Below are positions 10,354-20,399 of a stretch of 26,271 nt of DNA, one piece after another. Below the pieces are notes generated by a model that worked only from the letters and a program-made list of their open reading frames with translations, did no database searches and was not told where the DNA came from. The stretch comes from Rusavskia elegans (lineage: Eukaryota > Ascomycota > Lecanoromycetes > Teloschistales > Teloschistaceae): positions 1 through 26,271 of the forward strand of contig SAUG01000198.1 in NCBI GenBank assembly GCA_011316305.1, written 5' to 3'. Within the stretch, counting starts at the first letter, position 1. Each line of letters starts with the position of its first letter. A program made the translations under genes and the position numbers.

Positions 10354-10370
10354 CGGACGAACTTGGTCCG
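10354..10370. promoter_or_regulatory. Gal4-type CGG-N11-CCG palindrome
   Basis: CGGACGAACTTGGTCCG is an inverted repeat (CGGAC-N7-GTCCG) with exactly 11 nt between CGG and CCG, the spacing used by some Zn2Cys6 dimers. It lies about 160 nt upstream of the MFS start codon. Binding is inferred. Confidence 0.4.
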
Positions 10371-11755
10371 CCGCGTTTCCCACAGCCGCGGCCCCGGAAG
10401 GAAGGAAAGAGGGGCATTGTTCTCTCCAACGAAATGATTCTTGAGTTCACGCAGGCAGCAATACCGTTGTTTGACAACATATGAATCAGGGGGAAATAGC
10501 CGTGAATTCTGCCAGGTCGATGAGTGATGGTCTAAGGGAAGGTATCCGTCTCGAAGATCGAGTGTTACATTACGCACAAGCCGCGTGTCTTAGCGGTACG
10601 AAACTAAGGTAGAAGACCACCACACCCATACCGGTCTAGCGTCTCGACTAGAGTACCTTAGCTCCGGCTTTCCTGTGAGTGCTTGCATCTCAACGTCCAG
10701 CTCTCACCCCAACACCGCTTGCCGTGCTTTTAGTTTTTCGTACTCGGTGGTTCCATGTCCCACAATCGCTGCATACTGCAATGTACGAGGGACCACGAAA
10801 TGACTGGTCAGGAACAGGGCCCTCTGCATTCATCCGACCGGAGCATCACGACAACATCAATCATCGCGTCACAATGAAGAGGTCCATGTATAAGTATCTC
10901 TACTCCCGTTGCTCCCCCGACTCAGTCTCACCTCTCTTGCTCCTCTCCTGTGCCTCGCCACGAGCTTGTCTATCCAATTTCAAACACGAGGCCTGTCCAT
11001 CCTAAGAATTTCCTTCCACCCCACCTGAGCGTCGTTCAGGTTCGTCCCAACACCATCACCATTCCTTGAAGGCCTTTGTCACCCACCCGCTATTCCTTGC
11101 CTTTCCGTCACCAAGAGGACCCCAACACCTAACCACACTTGCCGTTACGACCGTGTCACATTGGTCCACAAATACTGCTGGGCCACCAGCTCCAAAGGGT
11201 AAGGGCAGCCCCATGATCGCCCCAAAGCAAATGAGCGTGACAGCATTCAACTGGTCGGGATTACCAGCTACACGAGTCTCAGCGCATGAGCCAGCCACAT
11301 CTTGCCTTATCGACTGCCCAGATTGACCATCGTCAGCTCCTGACCGTCCATCGCTCCACGCCACTCGACTCTTGTAGGCGTCTGGGACGGTATGCTTGGC
11401 CGCCTTGTGGCTTCTCGGCCGGATGGTCATGCCATCCATCTTTCTTGACGGATGGGACTGGGCCGTTCGAAAGTTAATCAATGAAGATCCATCGCCATGA
11501 CTGGCTCCTACTATTCTCCGAGCGTCCACTGCGCCGCAACAGATCCGAAGCGAGGCTCAAGCTATGTGGATCACGCAGGTACGGCACATCGAGCTCGATT
11601 CTCACCTGGCTCGGCCACGGTACCTTCAGCTCTCACTCCATCGATAATCCTCCACTCCGGACTTGTATTGGTCACGGACCAGCCCCCTTTTCTATCCGTA
11701 TTGATAGACCAATACGTGCCGAATAGACTATTAAATCTAGGTGGGAGGCAATGGG

Positions 11756-11762
11756 TATAAAA
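11756..11762 (+). promoter_or_regulatory. TATA box of the FAD-oxidase gene
   Basis: TATAAAA lies 59 nt before the ATG at 11821, leaving room for a 5' UTR of about 30 nt (ACTCTACACACTCGCAGCA precedes the ATG). Confidence 0.6.
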
Positions 11763-11820
11763 TGGCACTCGTTCCGCCCGCTGTCAAGAACCATCCCTAT
11801 CACTCTACACACTCGCAGCA

Positions 11821-13652
11821 ATGCCTTCGTTCTCCAACTTGTTCGCGGCAACATTCGCTTTTGCTTCTTTTCAATTCGCACACTCAAAAGCTGCTGTTGC
11901 CTCTCGTCCCTCTTGTAGATGCCTTCCCGGTGACAGTTGCTGGCCCAAAAGCCAAGAATGGGCAAAGCTCAATAGTACTGTGGGAGGTCGACTCATCGCC
12001 ACCGTGCCTCTTGCTGCTCCTTGCCATGATCCTACTTACAATGCCGATGAATGCAAGAAAATCAAAGACCTGTGGGACTTTCCGAACATGCAGTAAGTAA
12101 CTCGCCTGAAGGACTTGGAACCAGTCTCTGAGTTGAGAACAGCGAGGAGTCTTCATCCTCCATCATAAATCCATGGCAGCAGAATGGCAGCTGCGACCCG
12201 TTCACACCGCAGACCACCCCTTGCACGCTTGGCAACTATGTGGATTACTCCATCAAAGTGTCTTCGTGGCAGGATATTGCAGCCGGAATCCAATTTGCAC
12301 AGGACAAGAACATTCGTCTGGTCGTCAAGAATACGGGACATGAGTAAGCTGCTTCTCCAGTCACGCTTCCTTGATCGGACTGACACATTCCAAGCTACCT
12401 GGGTAAATCGACCGGGCGAGGCGCTTTGGGCCTTTGGACACACCATTTGAGGTCTACAAAGGTCATCAAACAGTACAACAGCAGCTACTACAACGGCCCT
12501 GCGTTGAAGGTTGGTGCGGGTGTTCTTGGGGCTGAAGCTCTGCAAGCAGCTCAACCGGCCGGCTTGCGGGTCGTCGGCGGAAGTTGTCCGTCTGTCGGTA
12601 TTGCTGGTGGCTACACCCAAGGTGCCGGCCACTCTACACTCAGCTCGCAGTATGGACTTGGTGCCGATCAGGTCCTCGAGTGGGAGGTCGTGAAGGCCAA
12701 CGGAGAACGTGTCGTTGCTACCCCTACCAAGGACACCGACTTGTATTTCGCATTGAGTGGTGGTGGTCCTGGCACTTACGGTGTTGTAGTCTCCATGACC
12801 GTCCGAGCACACCAAGATGGGCCGGTGGGCGGTGCCTTGCTCTCCTTCACCTCGCAGAACATTTCCAAAGACACCTACTACCAGGCAATCGCTGCTTGGC
12901 AAAGCCAGCTTCCAGCACTCGTGGACGCGGGAGCAACAGCCATCTACCTAATTACGGCGGCAGGTTTCAACATCGCACCGATTACAGCACCCGATATGTC
13001 GGCAGCCGAAGTGACGAGGATGCTCGATCCCTACACCAAGACACTCGAGGCACTCAATATCACGTACAGCGTCAACGTGGCGTCCGAACCGACATACCTC
13101 GGACACTATGACAAGTACTTTGGTCCTTTGCCCTATGGATCATACCCAACTGCGCAGCTCCTCGGTGGACGTCTGGTGCCTCGGTCGGTGGTGGAGACGA
13201 ACAACGATGCCCTTACCGGTGTATTGCGTGACATCGCCGAGAACACGCCTTTCTACATCGCAGCAACCGCCTTGGGCGTCAAGAAACCCACCAAGACCAA
13301 CCCGATCGCGGACAACGCCATTCTCCCAGCATGGCGCGATGCGTTGCTGTCGGTGCTGGTACCATCCCCATGGGATTTCACTGTGCCACGATCGGTGGAG
13401 GAGGAGCGCGAGAAGCAGCTCACGACATCCATCATCCCCAAGCTTACAGCGGTGACACCCAATTCCGGGACGTACATGAACGAGGCGGATTTCCACCTTG
13501 CATCCTGGAAACAGGATTTCTACGGCCAGAACTACGCCAAGCTGAGGGCCATCAAGACCAAGTACGATCCTGGAAACCTCTTCTATGCGACCACCGCTGT
13601 GGGAAGTGATGCATGGAAGGTGGCAGACGATGGGAGAATGTGCCGTGCATGA
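11821..13652 (+). CDS. secreted berberine-bridge-like FAD-linked oxidase
   Basis: A flavin oxidase of the VAO/PCMH superfamily (FAD_binding_4 plus BBE domains). Fungal cluster members oxidise alcohols or make C-C/C-O ring closures with O2 as acceptor. Three exons: 11821-12092, 12143-12343 and 12395-13652, with introns of 50 and 51 nt, giving 576 aa. A signal peptide is evident at the N-terminus (hydrophobic residues about 6-20). His157 in NTGHD and Cys222 in GGSCPSVG are the two residues that anchor FAD in bicovalent members. His157 sits just before the second splice junction and the aspartate codon is split by it. GGYTQGAGHS follows. The C-terminal BBE motif is KLRAIKTKYDPGNLFY. Several N-glycosylation sequons fit secretion. 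Length is typical. Substrate unknown; as a secreted enzyme it may act late in the pathway or in a vesicle. Confidence 0.92.
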
Positions 13653-13823
13653 GAGCCCGATTCGAGCAGATGGCGAGGCGTCCTGGCAAACCAAGCTGAT
13701 TGTGTATTCATGTGGTCACGCATGTAGCTATCATAGATTGTAATCGTATGGATCTAGGCAGGGTGGATGGGTCAGGTGTTTGGAGAGGGAACAATATGTC
13801 ATCTAGTGCAACGCAACTCATTC

Positions 13824-14342
13824 CTACCACACAAGATAGAGATCCGCATACCATTCCGCTACGCCCGGGAACAAGCGCACAGCATTCGCGCACTTCTCTC
13901 TTTTCTGCTGGCCATAGCGACCCCGCATTCCTGAGGCGGAAGAAGTACCGTCAACCCCCAAAAGTGCGCTGACGAGCCTGGAACTGGCCAGAGCAGCTGC
14001 GTCGCGCTCGTAGGCTGCAAGCACTTGCAGCCGAGCTTCTGCTTTGGTGATCTGTGTCTCATTTTCGTCGGTTTCTTCTCGTTCCTTGATGCCGTCGGCG
14101 TGAGTGTCAGGGTGGCGTGAACCATTGAGATTGTTCCTTTCCTGCAAGGATTCGTCAAGGAAGGAACTTGCACAGTCGGGGTTCTGCTCGTCGTAGTACA
14201 CCATCTTGTTAAAACACAGCCTCCATCCATGCTTCCCCCCCTCCCTTTTCCAAGAAGGAATATTCGTATGCAGTGCAGTGTAACATAGGATGACCGATCC
14301 AACCCCTTGCAGAAGAGATAAGGTGCCGAGCACACGCGGCAT
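13824..14342 (-). CDS. hypothetical protein, doubtful
   Basis: An ATG-started open frame of 172 codons with no recognised family. The N-terminal part has a hydrophobic stretch (about residues 4-27) that could be a membrane segment. A charged middle (EREETDENE) leads into an alanine-rich probable helix (about 98-130). It faces the 3' end of the FAD oxidase tail to tail, 171 nt apart. The frame could be chance in GC-richer DNA, or one exon of a spliced gene. Confidence 0.2.
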   Translation of the reverse strand: MPRVLGTLSLLQGVGSVILCYTALHTNIPSWKREGGKHGWRLCFNKMVYYDEQNPDCASSFLDESLQERNNLNGSRHPDTHADGIKEREETDENETQITKAEARLQVLAAYERDAAALASSRLVSALLGVDGTSSASGMRGRYGQQKREKCANAVRLFPGVAEWYADLYLVW

Positions 14343-15036
14343 TGCCTCCTTAGCGGCGCTTGACCCTGGCTCCACGCTTTGCCTCTTTTGATATTAGTAT
14401 GGGTCGTGGCGTTCGGGGGGCGGGGTTGCCCTTCACGGGCACTAAAAACCCCCACTAGCAGGGTAGGTCTGCTTGGAGACAAACGCGGCAGGCGCCACTC
14501 ACTACTCGGTACCACGGTTGACATGCCCTTTGTAGACGATATCCGATATCGCAGGTGTCAGGCTGCAGTACTACCAAAGGTTACATCGCTGGGACTTCCC
14601 GTGGATGTACAACGACAGCCTGAGGGAGCTTAGGCAGCTGAAGCGAGAAGCATTGCTTGGTTTGGCGGACGAGCGGACGAGCGGACGAGAGCCGGACGAA
14701 GATGGTCGGCCGCTTCGGGGAATCCTGCGGGAAGGGTGCATTAGCCGCTGTCGGATGCGGGTGACTTGCATGCAGGAATCTGGCAGGAAGCCACCACCCG
14801 CGGGACGAGACGAGGCTGAAAAGCTTTGTAATCGCACCACCAAAGAAGCCTCGCTGGGTTATAGTGGTGTGCTGGGAAAGTGAATGGCAGCCATCTTGAA
14901 TGAGAGTCCTGGAAATCGTGCGCGGTAGGTGCCATCTGGGCCGCGATCGATTGCCTTCACTTCTTTGTGTGATGTTGCTGAATCCGGAAGCCACGTTTCA
15001 CATGCTTGGTCATCATTAATTGGTACGACGGACTGA

Positions 15037-15043
15037 TTTATAA
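15037..15043 (+). promoter_or_regulatory. TATA-like box of the SDR gene
   Basis: TTTATAA precedes a pyrimidine-rich stretch (TCTTCCCTCTGTTCTTGCACC) typical of fungal transcription starts, 123 nt before the preferred ATG at 15166. Confidence 0.45.
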
Positions 15044-15165
15044 CTCACGTCTTCCCTCTGTTCTTGCACCTTCAATCCCTCATCACTGCACTCAGCTGAT
15101 ACATGAAAAGCATCTTTACCCTCTTCAATTCCCTCAAGCTCAACCGAAAGAAATCAAACAAGAAG

Positions 15166-16086
15166 ATGCCGACCACAAACGTCCTCGTCACTGGTGCCAA
15201 CCGAGGCAAGCTCCCCCAATGCTCCCGTCATTCCGCCTCTTGATCCATCCCCATTAACAGACTACGCACAGGCATCGGTGCCGGCCTTGTTGAGGTTTAT
15301 CTCTCCCGCCCTAACACTGTCGTCGTTGCTACTGTCCGTGATCCCAACCACCCCACCTCTCAGAAGCTCTCCTCCGTCTCGAAAGATCCTTCCAGCAAGA
15401 TCATCATCGTCAAGATCGACAACAAGAGCGAGACCGACCCCGCCGCAGCCGTCAAATCCATCCAATCTCAAGGCATCGACAAGCTTGACCTCGTCATCGC
15501 CAACGCCGGTATCTGCAACGACTGGGATCCCGTCGCCACCGTTAATACCGAGGTCTTCAAGGAACATGTCGTCGTTAATGGCTTCGCACCCTTATTCCTC
15601 TTCCAGGCCGTCCTTCCTCTGTTGCAGAAGTCCGAAGGCGCCAAGTTCGTCGGCATCGGAAGCCCCATGGGAAGCATCGGAGGGATGGATCAACGCCCAT
15701 ACCCCATGACGGCCTACGGGAGCAGCAAGGCCATCTTCCACTGGATCGTCCGCAAAGTCCACTTTGAACACCCCGACATTGTCAGCTTCATTGTGGACCC
15801 CGGGTAAGTCGTGTCTCCCAGCTGTCTTCGGCACGGCAGCACTGATTGCTGGCTGTACAGGCTCGTGCAGACCGACATGGGCAACACCGGTGCGCGACGG
15901 TTCGGCATGGGCGAAGCGCCAGTACCGACCAAGGACAGTGTTGCGGGTTGCGTCGCTCAGGTATGCCTGCTCCTGCGGATGACGGTCGTACGAGATTCAC
16001 TGACAGCGCTGTAGATCGATGCTGCCACCAAGGAGAAGGGCTCGGGCAACTTCCTCGGCTGGAACGGAGAGGACTTTCCATGGTGA
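15166..16086 (+). CDS. short-chain dehydrogenase/reductase, Nor-1-like ketoreductase
   Basis: A cytosolic NAD(P)H-dependent SDR, probably reducing a ketone or oxidising an alcohol of the cluster intermediate. It resembles fungal SDRs annotated as norsolorinic acid ketoreductase. Four exons: 15166-15205, 15272-15803, 15861-15960 and 16015-16086, with introns of 66, 57 and 54 nt, giving 247 aa. TGANRGIG (9-16) is the cofactor loop and is split by the first intron. NAGI is the usual structural motif. Tyr162 and Lys166 (YGSSK) are catalytic, with the serine probably in GSPMGSI (144-148). DPGLVQTDMG is the SDR PG motif. The first intron starts GCAAGC, a GC-AG intron; no GT donor fits. An in-frame ATG at 15103 would add 21 residues rich in lysine; its context is poor, so 15166 is preferred. 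Confidence 0.9.
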
Positions 16087-17860
16087 TCGGCTTCATCCCC
16101 CGACCCTCACAGCCACCGACTGAAGTACCCTCCCGGTGCCACGGACGTTTCGTGCCTTCTAACGGAAAGTACCCATTGAAATCGGATGGTTGTTGACGGA
16201 TTGGTATTGCTGGTTGGTGCAAGCGGGCTTCTTTCCAAACCAATGGCATGTATTTTAGCTTCGGAGTGGGATAGCACAAGGGAGCACAGAATAGGAGAAC
16301 AATGAAGACGAAATGTATCATTACCCTGCAGTCTCCACGTTGCGCCGACCCTGCCGCTTGTGTGGTCATCCATCTTCGAGGCCTAGAGTAGTATCTAGCT
16401 GCGATGCAAGGACAATCATGGGAATTCGTTGAGAGTCTGGTGCTACGTCCTCGCTCGGTAAGTTCGCTAGTATATTGCAGTCTCCTTGACCAGGTTACCA
16501 GAACACGCATTTCTAGGTGCCATTGTAAGAGTCGACGTGAGCATTTCAGGTCAATCATCGATTCTTAATCCCGGTGATATGCCGGAGGCTCAAGGTGCGT
16601 CGAGACATTGGGCAGCCATGCACCGAGACTCAGGATCGATACTACCCCGTTTGATAATTCTTGCTACCTGCCTTACGAGACTACAGGCCGATCAGCAAGC
16701 GGATGGCTGGTTTGAACTACGTTAACGCAATACTGATTGAGGTGGTATTCGTACACCATCACCGTACGCTTTACCCCTATCATTAGCATAAACATATAAA
16801 GTTTAGATCTATAGAAAAAGCCTAGAAGCGGGCGGGTAGGAGCGATAATAGACGAAAAAATGAGGGAAGAAAAAACAAGGGAGCGGTGGTCAGTTAGCTA
16901 GGTAGCTAAGTAGATTGCCAGCAATCCCGCCGCTTTATCTTCCCACTCCCTGCATTTATCCCCTGGTCTAACTTAGCTGTGGAATAGCATCGATGAAAGG
17001 AGTGGGTTCAAGAGATCTTGTACTGAGGAATGCGTCGACGGGTAGTATCAAGGAAAACGCAATGGGGGCGGCTGTACTACTGGGAGAGATAGGTACAGCT
17101 GTATGATGGCAGAGATGGAAAGAGGCCTTTTAAGTCTGGAAGTCTTGCGCAAACCGCTGGACTGGATCGCACACCTTCCTTTTTCGATACAGGCTGCAAT
17201 GAGAGCCTTCTCAAAACTATCCCCCCGGCAGCAACACCACATCATTGTCTTGACCCCCCTCTCGCAAAGATCTGGTGGGCGTGATAGCCAGCATGACTTT
17301 CCCCTCCAGTTGAGGATGTAAAGACCTGTCCCGCCCCCTGTCCTTTCGTTAGAGCAAACATATCATATTTGCTGCACGAGACATGGCAAGAGGCCAGGGA
17401 TCGCCGGCTTGAATAATCATCCCCCTTGCGACAGGTTTCTCAAGCGCAAGCCTTCTTTGACTGCTCCGTAAACTTCCGGGTGCGGATCAAGCCTGATGTT
17501 GCTTCATATAGGTGTGTCTTGGATGGTATAGGCGAGATCATCGATCACTCTGGGTTCCGCGTTCGCACCTGTCACAAGCTCGCATGGCGGGCGAGAGCCT
17601 ACGGCTGCGGTCGGCGAGGGCTTGTTGCGATCCTCAGGAACCCCAAGCAGTCTGAGCGCCCTATTCCTACACTATCACTCACAGCTTGCCAAGTCCGAGA
17701 ATATCAGCCCTTCCTCGTAATATCCATCTGCGGCGTCATATGTCCGGCGATATGGCAACTGGGTCGCTCCAGGGGCGGAATGGAGACAGAGAGGACATGC
17801 GGATAACCTTTGCAGGAAGGAGTAGCCGTCCGCCGCTGGGACGCAGACTTGAGAAATGGA
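16087..17860. other. gene-poor transition to subtelomeric repeat
   Basis: 1.8 kb after the SDR gene with no convincing gene. Open frames at 17103-17321 and 17426-17806 lack motifs, and the latter starts with TTG. Composition is normal except for an AT-leaning patch at about 16780-16870. It ends at an abrupt change of base composition. Confidence 0.5.
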
Positions 17861-19899
17861 TATATAGCAAGTCTATATTAAAAGTTTTTAAGGAATTCGA
17901 TCTATATCGGTTGCCTCAGCTCTCAGACCTGGACCGCCTAGAAATTTAGGTTGGATCTAACGATTATTCTAACTCGATTAAAGATATAGCGCGGAATTTA
18001 ACCATTAGATATTAGACTAGTATTTAATTAGTTTAGATTAGATTTAGTATAGGAATATTTTAGCGGTTATAGATCTAAATTTAAAATTTTAAAAATAGAT
18101 TAGCTTTATATTTAAATTTAAATCTATTAAGATAAACGTCTATAATAGTATTATAAAGCCGAAATATTATATATAAATCTACTTCTTTCAGTACTATAAA
18201 AGATTCCAATAAAGTAATAGAATATAGATTTAAAAAACAAAGTTTATACTATTATATATAATAATCTAAAATTTTATTTTACTATTTATATAGCTTTTTC
18301 CTTCGACTATAAAAATACTAGCAATATTTTATAGAATATTTACTATATATAGTTCGTTGCGAAAATTTAATATTATTAATAACTAATAACTATTTATATA
18401 GGCTAAAGACTAAAGATAGAATTTATAAAAATCAGATTTAAAATTAACTTTAAAAATCTAATATAAATAGTATATTAGAAACAAATAGTAAATAGATATA
18501 AATCCGGAAGATAATAAAATTTTAATTTAATTTTAAAGCGATAGATATTTAGATTTAAATATTATATCAGATTTTAAAAGACGATTTAATTATTATTATA
18601 AAAGTAAAGCTTAGAAATAGTTTATTTTACTAAATACAACTATTTATTACTTAATTATAAAAAAACGATTCTAGTAATTATATTACTTTCTATATAAGAT
18701 AAAAAATAATATTTTAAATTTATATCGATTAAAAGAAACCATCCGATAGTATTATATAATTAAAATAATATAGCGAGAATATTAGAGAAATTTTATTATA
18801 GTAGCTATATATATAGTAAATATAATATAGTATTTCTAATAATAATATTAGTAGAATTAATTTTTACTAATTCTAAATTTATTATATTAAAGAAATTTAA
18901 CGATATAGTTTTAAAGTAATCGGTTTTTAGTTGTAAATTAGATCTACTAGCTATTAATAAATTCTATTTAATTTCGAAATAGCGTAGATATTATCTAGAA
19001 TATTTTAATCTAGGGGTACTATATCTACAGTTACTAGATAAACTACTATTTTCAACTATTTCTATAATATTAGATCTAGAGATTCCAGTAATAATAAATA
19101 ATATATATAGATTTTATAATTAAATATCTATAATAAATATAAAATAAAATAGACTAGAAATCTATATCTAAATGAATAAACTAATATATTCTATTAATAA
19201 CTTCGAAAATTTATATTATATTCTATTACCGAATAACGAAAGACTATAAATAATTCTAATAATAATTATCTATATTAATTTACAACTATCGATAAAAAAA
19301 TCAATAATTAAATCCGTAGATAGATAAAAGAATGAAACTATCGACTAAAATAAAAAAAATTAATATAACTATTTTTTATAGATATAGCCGAATTCGATAA
19401 AAAGAAAGTCGATATTAAATTTTATCAAATTTCCGATAAATATATTAATCTAAAGATTTTAATAATAATAGATATATATAGATTTGAAACAGATAATTTT
19501 AATATAGAATATATATAGTAGTAAATTCTTTCTAATAGAATATAAAAATTCTATTAGTAATTCAATTATACGTTATATTTAGAAAAAAAATTTTAAATTT
19601 ATATTACTATATCTAATTAAATATAAAAGATTTAAAAGAAAATTATAGATAGTAAATACTATTGACATTATATTATAGAAAATCTCTGGATATAGTTAAA
19701 TTAGAATGTAGATATAAAATATATTCGACGGAATTAGTAAAAATAACTAGAAAAAGGCTGAACTAAATATATAAATAAATAGTAAAAAAACGAATCTAGC
19801 GAATCGAAAACGCGATAGATTATCTAGATTTTACAATTTTATTAATTCAAAAAGAAGGTATCTATAAAAAATAATTTTTAAAATTTTCGACGACTATAT
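17860..19899. repeat. unidentified RIP-altered sequence inside of the retroelement
   Basis: Two kilobases of RIP-like DNA centromere-proximal to the 5' LTR of the chromovirus. Not recognised. A + strand stretch near 19370-19515 is open for over 40 codons despite the AT content, and nearby stops are TAA/TAG as expected from mutated Trp and Gln codons. This suggests a decayed coding region, perhaps of another mobile element. Confidence 0.4.
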
Positions 19900-20181
19900 T
19901 GTTATAAGCACGCGCGGCGTGATTTCGGGAACGTAGTAGTACTCAGCATAGTACTAGAACTTCTTATTACGTCTAGATAGGTAGGAAGGACTTAGTATTA
20001 TTATTTTAGTTATTTTAGTAAGTAAGGTACCTAAAGGAAGTTATCTTAGTTATCTTAGTAGATAAAATATCTAAAGGAGGTTATCTTAGTTATCTTAGCG
20101 AGTAAGATATCTAAAGAAAAGAAAATCTTATTATCTATATAGATCCCGAACTCGACGCCTTTATAGCTTATATTTAATTTA
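19900..20181 (+). repeat. 5' LTR
   Basis: Starts with TGTTATAAGC at 19900. Its first 104 nt align without gaps to 26096-26199. The inner end cannot be fixed because the 3' copy is truncated. A TTAGTTATCGC at 20182-20192 could be a mutated primer-binding site and gives the approximate end used here. Confidence 0.75.
20001..20120 (+). repeat. three tandem 40-bp repeats in the 5' LTR
   Basis: Units at 20001-20040, 20041-20080 and 20081-20120 each begin TTATYTTAGTTATYTTAG and contain TATCTAAAG or a close variant near the end. Differences between units look mostly like transitions. Each unit itself repeats TTATYTTAG twice. Confidence 0.85.
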
Positions 20182-20399
20182 TTAGTTATCGCTATATACT
20201 GCTCTAGTAATTAAACTAATTTATTCTTATATTAATTTAAAGTAATTACCCGTTATACCTCCGTTTATAGATATACTAATAAGTTTAACTAATTTTTAGA
20301 GATACTAGGACCTTTAGGTAGCTCTATAATACTTTAAATACCTTTAGAATATCTATCGCAGGTTAATATAATACTTTTACTCTAAGTAATTCTAGTTCT

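Larger units (their letters stand above)
10194..11820. other. intergenic, divergent MFS / FAD-oxidase promoter region
   Basis: 1.6 kb between two divergent genes. It contains a Gal4-type CGG-N11-CCG palindrome near the MFS gene (10354-10370) and a TATA box near the oxidase gene. A pyrimidine-rich stretch after TATAAG near 10890 looks promoter-like, but no convincing coding sequence follows. Open frames at 10679-11005 and 11056-11529 begin with GTG and show no motif. Confidence 0.5.
13653..15102. other. intergenic, largely non-coding
   Basis: 1.45 kb between the oxidase and SDR genes. It holds one weak ORF on the - strand (listed separately) and a short tandem repeat, three copies of GCGGACGA at about 14665-14688. 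Nothing else recognisable. Confidence 0.45.

Noticed and set aside
10551..10561. TCGAAGATCGA as an AflR-type site
   Set aside because: It has TCG-N5-CGA spacing, but AflR prefers S (G/C) at the fourth base and this has A; a single copy is weak evidence.
10679..11005. 108-codon + strand frame
   Set aside because: GTG start and no family features; the pyrimidine-rich part looks like promoter or UTR sequence.
11056..11529. 157-codon frame on the - strand between the MFS and oxidase genes
   Set aside because: Starts with GTG, shows no motif and lies in the promoter region of the oxidase.
14665..14688. Three GCGGACGA copies as a CRISPR-like or regulatory array
   Set aside because: Too short and contiguous without spacers; a simple tandem repeat in a eukaryotic genome.
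15788..16558. 256-codon frame on the - strand
   Set aside because: Overlaps exons 3 and 4 of the SDR in antisense and has no recognisable domain.
17426..17806. 126-codon + strand frame near the repeat border
   Set aside because: TTG start and no motif; could be a decayed gene but there is nothing to support it.
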